Shown here piece after piece: positions 19,551 through 29,633 of a stretch of 64,000 nucleotides of DNA. Each line of letters opens with the position of its first letter. Position 1 is the stretch's first letter. Origin of the DNA: Rickettsiella massiliensis 20B. Lineage in GTDB: Bacteria > Pseudomonadota > Gammaproteobacteria > Diplorickettsiales > Diplorickettsiaceae. A program made the translations under genes and the position numbers. The stretch is taken from assembly GCF_000257395.1 (NCBI RefSeq), contig NZ_AJGC01000001.1, forward strand, positions 863,640-927,639. The letters are read 5' to 3'. The notes under the pieces are model-generated. The model did no database searches, was not told where the DNA came from, and saw nothing but the letters and a program-made list of their open reading frames with translations.

Positions 19551-20294
19551 ATGATGCGCGCGACTTCACGCCTAGCAAATGCACTTCGCACCGTACGCTT
19601 AACTCGTCACTACATCCCCTACGCCGAAGGCTCCGTTTTAATTGAGTTTGGTCAAACGAAAGTATTGTGTAACGCAAGTTTTGTTCCAGGGGTACCACGA
19701 TTTTTGAAAAATAGCGGGCAAGGTTGGATTACCGCTGAGTATGGGATGTTACCCCGTGCCACACATTCACGGACTGAGCGTGAAGCACGCTTGGGCAAAC
19801 AAACCGGACGTACCTTAGAAATTCAGCGTTTAATTGGCCGTGCGTTACGAACCAGCGTTGATTTAAAATGCTTGGGAGAAAACACAATTGTTATCGATTG
19901 TGATGTACTGCAAGCCGATGGTGGAACGCGCACTGCGGCCATTACTGGTGCTTCAGTTGCCTTAATCGACGCACTGAACAAGGTTAGGAAAGCAAAAAAG
20001 ATTATGCGTGATCCGATTCGCTTTTTAGTTGCGGCGATTTCGGTCGGAATTTATCAAAATCAACCTATTTTAGATTTAGACTATACTGAAGATTCCAATG
20101 CAGCGACCGATATGAACGTCGTAATGACGGAAGAGGGCAATTTCATCGAGTTACAAGCCACTGCTGAAAAAAAATCCTTCCGTAAAGGCGAGTTTGATGC
20201 GCTCCTTACGTTAGCCGAAGAAGGTATTCAACAATTGTTTGCGACACAGCGTGCGGCGTTAACTGAAATGGAAGCGACACAAATCGCTTGCTAA
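19551..20294 (+). CDS. rph: Ribonuclease PH
   Basis: Phosphorolytic 3'-5' exoribonuclease that trims tRNA 3' ends. At 247 residues it is intact. Typical stretches are [59 protein letters not shown] and [16 protein letters not shown]. An AAGGA site precedes ATG-ATG; the second ATG ([11 protein letters not shown]) may be the one used. It is divergent from yicC, a conserved arrangement in gammaproteobacteria. Confidence 0.96.
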   Translation: MMRATSRLANALRTVRLTRHYIPYAEGSVLIEFGQTKVLCNASFVPGVPRFLKNSGQGWITAEYGMLPRATHSRTEREARLGKQTGRTLEIQRLIGRALRTSVDLKCLGENTIVIDCDVLQADGGTRTAAITGASVALIDALNKVRKAKKIMRDPIRFLVAAISVGIYQNQPILDLDYTEDSNAATDMNVVMTEEGNFIELQATAEKKSFRKGEFDALLTLAEEGIQQLFATQRAALTEMEATQIAC

Positions 20295-20914
20295 CTAGAC
20301 TTTGCCGACAAAATGTTATCCTAATAATAAACTAAACGACTCGGAACAAAATTGTCGGCAGATATTACATAGGCTAAAACGAATATTTCCATATAAAACA
20401 GTATGCGGGAATTTCAATATAAGCGATTTTTCTAAAAATTGGTTTTCATTAATTAAAACTTTCTGCCTATCTTGTCAGCCAAATAAAAAATAAAAAATAA
20501 AAAATAAAAAAAATTTTTATATACTCATTGTTTTCTAGATAAAAGTCTAGATCAGTAAAAATAAATCTTTTTATAAAATATAAAAAAGCGCATTCTTGTT
20601 TAAATTAAGACGCTCGAAAACAAACTCTTAAAGCGTAACAAACAAATTTAGAAAAAATCTGCTAAAAGCTACGAAAAAAGTTAACTGATCTTCTTTTAAT
20701 AAACTCTTCCCTAACATTCACACTATTCTACAAAAGTGTGGTCAAGTAAGCGATTATTGAGCATCTCTTCTATATAGACTATTTTTGCACGACAAGACAA
20801 GGTATCCTCATAAATACCATCTAGAATAAATAAGAAAGCGCGTGTGTCCCAATAAAGTAAGTCCAAGCAACACCTAGAAAATAGTTTTATCGATACTAGA
20901 TAAGGAGATAGTCG
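20295..20914. other. Intergenic stretch of 620 bp
   Basis: No convincing gene; the longest frame (20302-20493) looks random. An 8-bp inverted repeat TGCCGACA/TGTCGGCA (20303-20310 and 20353-20360) follows rph. An AAGGAGAT ribosome site near 20900 belongs to the permease. Confidence 0.45.
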
Positions 20915-22477
20915 GTGTTAAAACGTGATATATCCACGGTAAATGTCCTAATCGCAGCAGCAGGCGGTATGATTGGCTCAGGATGGTTATTTACCCCGTT
21001 TATTAGCGCACAAATCGCTGGCCCAAAAGCGTTATTGAGCTGGATTTTAGCAGCGTTATTTATGATTTTTATTGCGTTACCGCTTTGTGAATTGGGGGCA
21101 ATGTTGCCTTTATCCGGGGGAATCGCTAATTATCCTACCTTTACACATGGCCGGATACTCGGTTTTTTATTTTCATGGATTACTTGGCTCTCTTATGTCG
21201 TGATGACACCGATTGAAATTCAAGCCATACTACAATACAGCAGTCATTTTTTTCCGCAATTATTAGTTAAGGAAAGCACTTATTTTAAACTATCAGGGCT
21301 GGGCTACTTTGTCGCAATTTTAATCATGTTTTTTGTCGTCCTATTAAATAGCTATGGAATTAAATTTTTAGCACAGTGTAATAAATATACCAGCATACTC
21401 AAATTTATTTTACCCGCTATCGCTATTTTTGCTTTATTAAAAACAGCGCCTTCCTTGCAAAATCTACAGCCGAGTCATCTTGATCCAAGCTGGACTTCTA
21501 TTTTTACAGCACTTTCTACCGGGGGGATTGCGTTTGCATTCACTGGCTTTCAAAACGGCTTAATGCTCGCCGGAGAAGTACAAAACCCGCAAAGAAATAT
21601 TCCTATCGCCATTCTTGGCGCAATTTTTATTGGATTTATTCTTTATTTTTTATTGCAACTAAGTTTATTGGTGGCGATTCCCGCTCCTTTTTTACAAAAA
21701 GGCTGGACTTTATTAAGTTTTCCAGGCGATAGTGGGCCATTAGTCGGCTTAACATTGTTGCTCGGCTTAAACGTTATTGCTTTTTTATTGCTATTTGACG
21801 CGGCATTTTCACCGTTTGGAACCACCTTAGTGTATACCGCTGCAACTTCCCGTATTTTATATGGTATGGCGACCAATCACTATTTACCGTCGTATTTCTT
21901 AAAACTCAATCGTCATAAAATTCCTTACGTTACATTATATGCAAATTTTATCATGGGGTGTTTTGTATTTTTACCTTTTCCAGGATGGCAAAAGATGGTC
22001 GCGTTTCTTTCTTCAGCCAGTGTTTTATCTTATGGAATTGGGCCGATCTGTCTTTTAGCCTTACGGAAGATTCATCCAGAGAAAGCACGTCCTTTTTATT
22101 TAAAACAAGCTACTTTTTTCTGTTACTTCGCTTTCTATGTATGTAATTTAATGCTGTATTGGTGTACTTTTGCCGTATTATGGAAATTATTTGTCGCCAT
22201 TCTCATTGGAATAGGCTTAAGTTATTTTTTTCAATCTAAAGAACAGGCCGCAAATAAATTGAGTTTATACTGGTTCTTTATTTATTTGAGTACTTTAGTC
22301 TTTTTTTCTTATTTAAATACACTTCCAGGCTCTTTATTTCGATTTCCTTTTGATCTGATTCTACTTTTTCTATTTAGTTGTTTAATATTGTATACGTCAC
22401 AACGCTGTTTAGTCGCCGAAGAAGCGCGCGCGGCGGCGAATGCTTCGTTAAATAGACAACTTCGCGAAAATTCTTAA
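20915..22477 (+). CDS. APC-family amino acid permease
   Basis: Inner-membrane amino acid/polyamine/organocation transporter with about 13 hydrophobic segments. The N-terminus has the APC signature (AAGGMIGSGWLFTPFISAQIAG, then LCELGAMLPLSGGIANYPTF). Further in come GGIAFAFTGFQNGLMLAGEV and ATSRILYGMATNHYLPSYF. GTG start after AAGGAGAT. At 520 residues it is intact. Substrate unknown; amino acid import is typical for intracellular Legionellales that burn host amino acids. Confidence 0.9.
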   Translation: MLKRDISTVNVLIAAAGGMIGSGWLFTPFISAQIAGPKALLSWILAALFMIFIALPLCELGAMLPLSGGIANYPTFTHGRILGFLFSWITWLSYVVMTPIEIQAILQYSSHFFPQLLVKESTYFKLSGLGYFVAILIMFFVVLLNSYGIKFLAQCNKYTSILKFILPAIAIFALLKTAPSLQNLQPSHLDPSWTSIFTALSTGGIAFAFTGFQNGLMLAGEVQNPQRNIPIAILGAIFIGFILYFLLQLSLLVAIPAPFLQKGWTLLSFPGDSGPLVGLTLLLGLNVIAFLLLFDAAFSPFGTTLVYTAATSRILYGMATNHYLPSYFLKLNRHKIPYVTLYANFIMGCFVFLPFPGWQKMVAFLSSASVLSYGIGPICLLALRKIHPEKARPFYLKQATFFCYFAFYVCNLMLYWCTFAVLWKLFVAILIGIGLSYFFQSKEQAANKLSLYWFFIYLSTLVFFSYLNTLPGSLFRFPFDLILLFLFSCLILYTSQRCLVAEEARAAANASLNRQLRENS

Positions 22478-22485
22478 CACTGCGG

Positions 22486-23363
22486 TTAAGGATGACCGAC
22501 GATATGCACTTCAGGAATGAGCGTAATATTTTGTTGCTGAGAAACGGTCTGTTGAATGAGTGTAATCAATTGTTCAATTTCAGCGGCCGTCGCCTGACCT
22601 TCATTCACAATAAAATTCGCATGCTTCTCTGAGATCACTGCATCACCAATTCTTGTTCCTTTTAACCCACATTGCTCGATTAAACGCGCGGCGTATTGCC
22701 CAGGTGGATTACGGAAAACCGAACCACAGCTCGGTTCATTGGTCGGTTGCGTGCGCGTACGATAATCCAGCAAAATACGAATTTTTTCTAAACTCGTTTC
22801 TTTTTCGCCAGGCATCAATTCAAAGTGCGCTGCTAAAAAAATTCATCTTCTTTAGCCTGCACGCAACGATAAGCTATTGCATAATCCTTAGGATAACGTA
22901 TTTTCTTTTCACCATGGCGATTGACCACTTCAACCGTTTGCACAATTTGCCAGGTTTCTTGTTGATTACAACCCGCATTCATGGCCAGTGCTCCACCGAT
23001 TGTGCCAGGAATACCTGCTAAAAATTCAGCGCCGCTCAAATAATGACGTGCAGTAAAACGAGCAAAAGCGGGCGACGCGACGCCCGCTTCGGCACGCACC
23101 GTGGTGGGTTTTAGTTGTTCCAGTTTCTGTAATGCGCCTTGCGTAATGATCACCGTTCCATGAAACCCACCATCCCGAATTAACGTATTACTCCCCAGCC
23201 CCAAAAAAAGTAACGGTTCTTTTTCAGGTAATTGTTTTAAGAAAGCGATTAAATCATTACTATCTTGAGGCAAATAAAGCTGTTTAGCTGGACCCCCGAC
23301 CCGCCAAGACGTATATTCAGACAACGGCGTATTCGATAATAAGCGTCCATTGAAACTCGTCAT
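22486..23363 (-). pseudogene. murB: UDP-N-acetylenolpyruvoylglucosamine reductase MurB, frameshift in a poly-A run
   Basis: FAD enzyme making UDP-MurNAc. Frame one (22833-23363) has NTPLSEYTSWRVGGPAKQLY, LGLGSNTLIRDGGF and the FAD loop EFLAGIPGTIGGALAMNAGC. It ends at EDEFF in an A7 run (coding strand) near 22838. Frame two (22486 up) resumes with AAHFELMPGEKE, SCGSVFRNPPGQYAARLIEQ and ISEKHANFIVNEGQAT. Joined, it is ~292 residues. MurB is essential in walled bacteria and murC/murD are intact, so a sequence error or slippage is likelier than loss. Confidence 0.92.
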
Positions 23364-24787
23364 TTTGCCCCATCCACTTTTGGAAATGAACGTGCTAATT
23401 CTTGCGCAAGCCCTCCTACGTCACCCGCACCTTGGAGTAATAAAATATCGTCCGTTTGTAATATGCTTGCAAACTGACTGGCTAATAAACGATGATCCAT
23501 TACAATTTTGGGGTTCAAAGTTGTTTTTTGAGCCAAACGTTCTACTAACGCTAGACTATCGGCACCATCAATCGGTGTTTCACCCGCTGAATACACATTC
23601 AGTAAAATGAGCGCATCAACCTCCGATAATACGGAAACAAAGTCATCAAATAAATCACGCGTACGAGTATAGCGATGCGGTTGATAAACCATCACGACAC
23701 GTCGCTTCGGCCAAGCCTGGCGAATGGTTTGCAAGGTGGCCGCAATCTCTCGAGGATGGTGACCATAATCATCCATCAACAAAACTGACCCCGTCGGAAA
23801 AGCATATTCACCCCAAATCTGAAAACGTCGATCAACACCACTAAAGTGAGCCAACGCAGCATGAATCGTCTGATCATCAATATTTAGCTCTGTAGCAATC
23901 GCAATCGCCGCGACCGCATTGAGAGCATTGTGTCGTCCAGGAATATTTAAAACGACCTCCAGTGGCGAGGCATCCTTACGTAATACCGTAAAATGATTTT
24001 TAAGTCCTTTTTGTCCAAAGTTTCGAATTGTTACATCGGCATCTTCACTAAAACCATAGGTAATCACTGGGCGTTTAATTTCCGTTAAGAGTTCACGAAT
24101 CGTCGGATCATCCACACATACAATCGCTACGCCATAAAAGGGAAGCTGTCTTAAAAACTCGATGAAATTTTGTTTAAGACATTCAAAATCTCCTTGATAC
24201 GTTTCCATATGATCCGCATCAATATTCGTTACAATCGCTAACATTGGCTTTAAATAAAGAAACGATGCATCACTTTCATCCGCTTCTGCGACAAGATAAC
24301 GTCCAGAACCCAATCGAGCATGGGTACTCGTACTATTGAGTCGTCCGCCTATGACAAAAGTAGGATCAAATTGACCTTCATTCAAAATACTGACAACTAA
24401 ACTGGTTGTAGTCGTTTTGCCGTGCGTGCCCGCAATCGCGATGCCATAACGAAAACGCATCAGCTCGCCCAACATTAAAGCGCGTGGAATCACCGGAATA
24501 TGGGTTTTTTTAGCCGCAATTAACTCAACATTTTCAGTAGACACTGCGCTTGAGTAAATCACTACGTCTGCGTGCTCAATATGGTACGCCTCGTGACCGA
24601 GATAAAATTGGACTCCCAATTTTTGTAGCCTTCGGGTCATACTATTTTCCTGGAGATCGGACCCGGATACGGTATAGCCTTCATTGAGTAAAATTTCCGC
24701 AATACCACCCATCCCCGCACCACCTATCCCCACAAAATGTAGGTGTCGAATACGTCCCATTGGATTTTCTATCAAAAGTGGTTTCAT
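23360..24787 (-). CDS. murC: UDP-N-acetylmuramate--L-alanine ligase MurC
   Basis: First Mur ligase. At 475 residues it is intact. N-terminal HFVGIGGAGMGGIAEILLNE, ATP loop AGTHGKTTTTSLV, NIDADHMETYQGDF, and C-terminal LLMDDYGHHPREIAATL and VYQPHRYTRTRDLFDDF are as in the family. Its stop overlaps the murB start by 4 bp (ATGA), so murC-murB is an operon. The partners murG and ddl that usually flank it are not here. Confidence 0.96.
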   Translation of the reverse strand: MKPLLIENPMGRIRHLHFVGIGGAGMGGIAEILLNEGYTVSGSDLQENSMTRRLQKLGVQFYLGHEAYHIEHADVVIYSSAVSTENVELIAAKKTHIPVIPRALMLGELMRFRYGIAIAGTHGKTTTTSLVVSILNEGQFDPTFVIGGRLNSTSTHARLGSGRYLVAEADESDASFLYLKPMLAIVTNIDADHMETYQGDFECLKQNFIEFLRQLPFYGVAIVCVDDPTIRELLTEIKRPVITYGFSEDADVTIRNFGQKGLKNHFTVLRKDASPLEVVLNIPGRHNALNAVAAIAIATELNIDDQTIHAALAHFSGVDRRFQIWGEYAFPTGSVLLMDDYGHHPREIAATLQTIRQAWPKRRVVMVYQPHRYTRTRDLFDDFVSVLSEVDALILLNVYSAGETPIDGADSLALVERLAQKTTLNPKIVMDHRLLASQFASILQTDDILLLQGAGDVGGLAQELARSFPKVDGAK

Positions 24788-25018
24788 GCGCTAAAGACCT
24801 ATTTATTGTCATAAAGGGACCGGTATTGTGTCACTAGTTATTGATTAGCTCAATGTTGAACAATAAAAAAACAGCGGATTATTCACTGAAAAAGCAGCCT
24901 ACTAAAATGTTTTATTGCATAATTAAGTGAGCAGGCTTTCTTTTAAAAATAGCTAAAAATGAGCGATTTTTCTATTTTACTTGAATTACCCATGTCACCC
25001 TATTGCGTTCATAACGAT
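24788..25018. other. Intergenic, upstream of murC
   Basis: No gene seen. It should contain the murC promoter. It leads into the repeat copy at 25019. Confidence 0.4.
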
Positions 25019-25258
25019 TGAGAATAAAAACCTTCGATGAGATAAAGAGAGTAGAACTAAAGCAAAATAAAGTCGAAGAGTCCGCGATAGGTGTGCGTTG
25101 ACCGGCGAAGCTGGCAATGCAGGACACCATAAAGTCTGGTCGGGGAGAGCGGGGGTATGCGCCAAACGAATCACGGCCTACTTTCAGCTGTGTCATTCGA
25201 GATCATTTCAGGCACAATGTTAAAATTTTTCGCGGGAATAGCGCCTCGCTTATAAAAA
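25019..25258. repeat. Dispersed GC-richer repeat, copy A (shorter)
   Basis: It shares a start (TGAGAATAAA, then TTCGATGAGA) and an end (AAAATTTTTCG, then GAATAGCG and CTCGCTT) with the stretch at 29357-29633. Matching blocks in between include CCGCGATAGG and GTGCGTTG. Copy A lacks some internal blocks. It is richer in G and C than its surroundings. Small open frames on both strands are a by-product and differ between copies. It could be a miniature mobile element, a decayed RNA gene or an insertion remnant. Confidence 0.6.
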
Positions 25259-25748
25259 GGCTTTTTAAGTTTATTCTCTTTGTTTAGCTTAAGTTTATTC
25301 CCGAGGAAAATATAAAAATATTTTTAGGAAAGACGATAAAATAGATAGAAAGAATAAGCTAAGATGTTAGTAATTATATAAAATCAAGTTCATTGACTTA
25401 TTCACAAAAAGTTTCAGTCACTCGATCAAAAATTTATTGTACCACATCATTAAAAAATTCGGTTGCGATAGGCTTGTATCTGGTTCAGAGTATCCTCTGG
25501 AGTGCATATCTCAGATCAACTCCACAATAGCTCACAGTCCAGGATATTCCCTATTTCACAGGTCAATACACACTTATCGCCCCCTCGAGCATGAACCTAG
25601 TTTTTTCACTCGTTCATCACATATTATAAAAGAGAGTAATATTTTATCTGAAATGTTACTCTTATTTTCAATCAAACCTTTAATGGACAAAACTAATTAA
25701 GATTTTGGATCAAGTTAAAACGACGATTGACTAAACTAATCTTTCTTC
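25259..25748. other. Intergenic stretch with one doubtful small frame
   Basis: A frame at 25437-25700 (87 codons, plus strand) has no ribosome site and no family resemblance; I leave it out as a gene. Otherwise AT-rich non-coding. Confidence 0.35.
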
Positions 25749-26606
25749 CTATAAAGAAGAAAAGTCTATGCTATCGTGATTAATTTGATCTTTGATATCA
25801 ATCTTAATATCAGTTGCTGAAAAATTAGGACTCTGATTCTTAAACATAAATTTAATAGAATATTCTTTACCTAATTTAATTTTATCTGGTAATGGCTCAA
25901 TAAGCTCTCCGATAATCGAAATGCTCTCAACTATGATTTCTTTACCGTTTTGGCTACCAACAATCTCTACCCCTTTTTTATATTCATTTTTTTCTAAATA
26001 TTGAGCTTCGTCATAGTTAATCCAGGTACCTAATTTAAATAAACCTGAATCGTTAATAATCACCTTCCCTTTAACACGAAATTGTCGATAACTATCTAAT
26101 ACTTTTTCATTTTTTTGTTTCAGATTAAATTCTTCAAGAGAAAAATCATTAATTTTTTCAACTACCTCAAATTTTTCGTTGATTGATTCTTCAATAATTG
26201 TAATATCTTCCAACACACCAGGGATGATATTAATATCAGTTGCATCAAGCCCATATTTATTAATAATTAAAAATTCAACTTCATGCTTACTCTTTGCTGC
26301 CACTTTTTCTGGAATAGATTTTATCATTTCAAGATTAAGCTGAACTTGTACGACTTCTGTTTTAGTAAATAAATCAATTGAATCTCCTTCTTTATATGAA
26401 AAAGAGACTGATAGTTTTTCTTCTCCGCACTTTTTAGCAATAAACGTTCCAACCAAAATTACCGAGGATTCTTTTTGTAAAGAATGTCCAATATTTTTAC
26501 TATCTTCTTCATTTAAGACAAAATATTGACTCGTATTATTTATAACATCAAAATTATTCTTATCTATAGTTAAGTAAGAACCTTTATCGTTATTATTTTC
26601 TTTCAT
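25749..26606 (-). CDS. Hypothetical protein with repeated beta-sandwich-like units, 285 aa
   Basis: Starts at ATG 26606 (MKENNNDKG) after GAGGAATATT; the TTG upstream is less likely. No signal peptide. It is built of beta-rich units: one around KLSVSFSYKEGDSIDLF, one around KVIINDSGLFKLGTWINY, and a last one, LIEPLPDKIKLGKEYSIKFM, followed by FSATDIKIDIK. The last unit matches the end of the next gene upstream (LPELMKLGQKTEVIFLFKNE, ITEINIDIK). This looks like an immunoglobulin-like or CARDB-like fold. Probable tandem paralogue; function unknown. Confidence 0.55.
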   Translation of the reverse strand: MKENNNDKGSYLTIDKNNFDVINNTSQYFVLNEEDSKNIGHSLQKESSVILVGTFIAKKCGEEKLSVSFSYKEGDSIDLFTKTEVVQVQLNLEMIKSIPEKVAAKSKHEVEFLIINKYGLDATDINIIPGVLEDITIIEESINEKFEVVEKINDFSLEEFNLKQKNEKVLDSYRQFRVKGKVIINDSGLFKLGTWINYDEAQYLEKNEYKKGVEIVGSQNGKEIIVESISIIGELIEPLPDKIKLGKEYSIKFMFKNQSPNFSATDIKIDIKDQINHDSIDFSSL

Positions 26607-26659
26607 AATATTCCTCAATTATTTATTATATTTTCCTCTACACCTATTTCGAGACATTT

Positions 26660-27157
26660 TTAAAAATTAGAGTGTTTGATATCTATGTTAATTTCTGTTA
26701 TCGAGTAACTTCCTTCATTTTTAAATAGAAAAATTACTTCCGTTTTCTGCCCAAGTTTCATAAGCTCCGGCAAGCTTTTTTTGACAATACCCTTTACTGA
26801 AGGAGGACTTTTGACAGTTAAAGTTCTCTTTATCAGATCGACTTTAAGTCCTCTATTTCTTGCTGCCACATAAAGTGTAAGTTGATGATTGCCTGGGGTT
26901 TGAGGAGAAAAAATGATACTAAATTTTTTGCTTTGAGTTTTTGATCTCATTAATAATAAATTCGTATTGTCTCCAAATTTAAAACTATCTCCTTCTAATA
27001 CTATGGATCTATCTGTAGGCAAAGATAGTTTTAACTCATACTTACCAATATAGGTTTGTTTCGTAAAGTAGTCCTTTTCTATAGTTAGAGCGCAACTATC
27101 CTGTTCTTGTAAGCGAGGATCGATTTTATTTTCTTCACTCGTATCGGTAAAAGCCAT
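26660..27157 (-). CDS. Hypothetical beta-sandwich-like protein, 165 aa, paralogue of next gene
   Basis: ATG at 27157 after AAAGGAAT. No signal peptide. Contains FSIIFSPQTPGNHQLTLYVA, typical of the strand pattern of immunoglobulin-like domains, and ends with KLGQKTEVIFLFKNEGSYSI, which matches the end of the 285-aa protein downstream. The spacing to that gene is 53 bp in the same direction. It stops where the paralogue also stops, so it seems complete. Confidence 0.55.
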   Translation of the reverse strand: MAFTDTSEENKIDPRLQEQDSCALTIEKDYFTKQTYIGKYELKLSLPTDRSIVLEGDSFKFGDNTNLLLMRSKTQSKKFSIIFSPQTPGNHQLTLYVAARNRGLKVDLIKRTLTVKSPPSVKGIVKKSLPELMKLGQKTEVIFLFKNEGSYSITEINIDIKHSNF

Positions 27158-27212
27158 AAATTATTCCTTTAATTATTATTAAAACATATTCATTTTAAAC
27201 CTATTAATCTTT

Positions 27213-28015
27213 TTAACTAAAGATATAACGTAATGAGAAGAATATATCATATCCACTGTTTCGATCTTTAAGGAATTGTCCTTCTGAAAAATGTTTAACT
27301 GATTCCCCACTAGTGATCTGACCAAAATTATTGTAACGATAACCCAAACCACTCCATATATTTTTAGTTAACTGATAATCAACACCAACCCCTAAACTAT
27401 AACTCAAATTCGATTTGGCTTTATTAGGAAAATAGGGGTTAATATGCTCAGAATCTAGCATAGACAATTTACTTTCATCATATGTAGTAAATTGATTCCA
27501 ACTCATACCAATACCTGCTACGATATAAGGCATCCAACCTCTCCAACAATATAAATTCGCTTTCCCAAGTAAATGTAAATTATGATGGGAAAGTTGATAA
27601 TGATAGCCAAAATGAATATCTTCATGCGAAGAATAATCTTCAATAAATCCGGAAATTTTTCCTGAGAAATAACGAGCATATTCTAAACCCAAGCTAACAA
27701 AAGGCAAAAAGGAAGTCGATCGTGACCAAACATAGCCGCCTGATAACAAAGCTACGTCGACATCCTGGATCGAAGATGTATTATATTTATCAGGCAGTTC
27801 TTCAGAATTTAATAAGTTAAACGTTCCTAATTTTTGTTTAAACATCGTTCCCAATCCCATATCTAGATACCACTTCGATCGACGATCTATTGAAGCGATA
27901 CAAGTTAGATTTGATTTTTTTTCGACAGAACAACTACGGCTATTAGTAGCGTTAGCTAAGCCAGGTATTGCTATAAAAAAACGAATGATAATATCTTTAA
28001 ATAGAAAGTTCGCAT
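27213..28015 (-). pseudogene. Outer-membrane beta-barrel protein, frameshift in the signal peptide
   Basis: OmpA/Opa-like barrel: alternating strands such as WMPYIVAGIGMSWNQFT, YSLGVGVDYQLTKNIWSGLG and a C-terminal strand ending FFSLRYIFS, with the aromatic residue typical of barrel insertion. The frame at 27860 begins too late. ATG at 28015, after CAGGGAGATTAGA, reads MRTFYLKILSFVFL then stops. The next frame reads IAIPGLANATNSRSCSVE and runs into the barrel. One extra or missing T in a T-run breaks the signal peptide. Repairing it gives ~267 residues with a normal leader. Confidence 0.75.
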
Positions 28016-28521
28016 TCTAATCTCCCTGAAATAGATGGCTATATTTTTTATAACAAAAATAGATAAAATATAGCTGCGGAAATAGATTAACTTAAGCTTA
28101 TGAAACTAATTTAAATTAATCAAATAAAATTAGCGGTGTTACATATGAATACAAAGAATTATATTATCTAATATAGATTATACAAAAAATATGGTAAATT
28201 ACTTTCTAAAAATATTAGATTTAATTTGTAAGCATAATTTATAGTGCGATAAGCTTAAATATGAATATTAGCATTTCTCTTATCGTTAACAACAATATAT
28301 CACTATTCAAGGTCGACGTTGTAATCCCTACAATCAAATAAAAATTGAATCAAAACTATTTTTTGTCCTTATATTAATCATTTTAAATTTTTGAAAAAAA
28401 TAATTAGGATTGGGTATCACTAAAATAGGATCAAATTATATTTATTTGAAATATATAAATAAATAACTAGGGGAGAGGGGTCACTATGTTCATTAAAAAT
28501 TTTGGCTATCATACTTTTGCC
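28016..28521. other. AT-rich intergenic stretch
   Basis: About 500 bp with no gene-like frame; likely the promoter region of the barrel gene plus decayed DNA. Confidence 0.4.
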
Positions 28522-28991
28522 TCATTCCGTATTTTTTTGGAAATTTCCTAATTTTTCTATTTTTTCTTGTAATTCAGCTAGCTTAGGTTCATTTTTTTCG
28601 TTAATTACTTAATATATCTCTGGATATTCCTTAGCATCACCTCTCAAGTCTTCTTCTAAATCGTCAATACAATCAATTGTTTCTTCTAAAAAATTAGGCA
28701 TGTATTGAAACGTCAAAACAACCTCAGGATCAAGATCCTTTAAATAAAAAGTCCCATTTTTATTTAAAATACAATCCTTATATTTTTTTTATACTCCTTT
28801 AATTTAACGCGTATTATAGCTGCTTAATCTTTGTCCTCAATAAAATAACTTTGATTTTTCAAGCTATCTAAATTTATTTTTCCTGTTCGCTCTAATTTAA
28901 AGGCGGTATTCTTTGATTCAGCCACAGCATTGATAATACCGGTTTTATCTAATAACAAATCTTTTTTTAAAACTAAATCCGTATGATTCAT
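28522..28991 (-). pseudogene. Hypothetical gene remnant with two stops and one frameshift
   Basis: ATG at 28991, after AAAAGGATTTTCTT, reads MNHTDLVLKKDLLLDKTG for 55 codons to a TAA. The same frame goes on as AAIIRVKLKEYKK. After an A8 run it shifts to KDCILNKNGTFYLKDLDPEV and QYMPNFLEETIDCIDDLEED, meets a second TAA, and continues ELQEKIEKLGNFQKNTE to TGA at 28522. The continuous protein character across the stops shows a decayed gene of ~155 codons. The first 55-codon frame might still be expressed. Confidence 0.5.
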
Positions 28992-29356
28992 AAGAAAATC
29001 CTTTTATTTCTAAATAATTAGAGATTATTATTCTAATATAGAAAGAATTAATATACTTATATAAATAAATATATTGTTATATTTCATGAATAAATAACCA
29101 AAGACTGTAATCATCTGATAGATAAAATTTATTATAAGTTCTATTCATCGCCTATTTAATTAAATATCTTTTCATCCTTTTATTTTACATTCATAATCTA
29201 ATAGCAAGCAGCTTAAATTCTATTTTATTTATAAAAATAAAATTATTAATTTAATATATAAATAAACTTTACAGTCATAAATATATATTTAACAAAATAA
29301 TTAATAATATATTATTAGTACTAATAACTACTTAACTTCTGATAAGAAGTAATAAA
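28992..29356. other. AT-rich intergenic stretch
   Basis: No gene seen between the decayed gene and repeat copy B. Confidence 0.4.
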
Positions 29357-29633
29357 TGAGAATAAATACAACATTCGATGAGACAAGGAGATCATTGCGA
29401 AAGCAATGCGCAGTTGAAGAGCCCGCGATAGGCGTGCGTTGCTGGGCAAAGCAGGCAACGCATCACGCCGTAAAGTCATGGTGGGAAGCGCAGGCATGAA
29501 GCGCTTCGATAAAGTGCAGGTGCGTGCCAGACGCCGGACGAATCGTGGCCACTGCCGTCGCATGATTCGAACTAATTTTGGGGCCAGGATGGCCAAAATT
29601 TTTCGTGAGAATAGCGACTCGCTTCTTTATAAA
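29357..29633. repeat. Dispersed GC-richer repeat, copy B (longer)
   Basis: Second copy of the repeat at 25019-25258, same orientation, about 4.3 kb away. It contains the self-complementary stretch CATTGCGAAAGCAATG and the blocks GCCCGCGATAGG, AAAGTCATGGTGGGAAGC and ACGAATCGTGGCC. The overlapping open frames on both strands (91 and 69 codons) are Arg-rich and not conserved in copy A, so I do not call them genes. Confidence 0.6.

Noticed and set aside
20302..20493. 63-codon frame after rph
   Set aside because: Starts 8 bp after the rph stop without a ribosome site and covers an inverted repeat; reads like random AT-rich DNA.
24972..25196. 74-codon minus-strand frame in repeat copy A
   Set aside because: The corresponding frame is not kept in copy B, so it is not a conserved gene.
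25437..25700. 87-codon plus-strand frame
   Set aside because: No start signal and no recognisable protein features.
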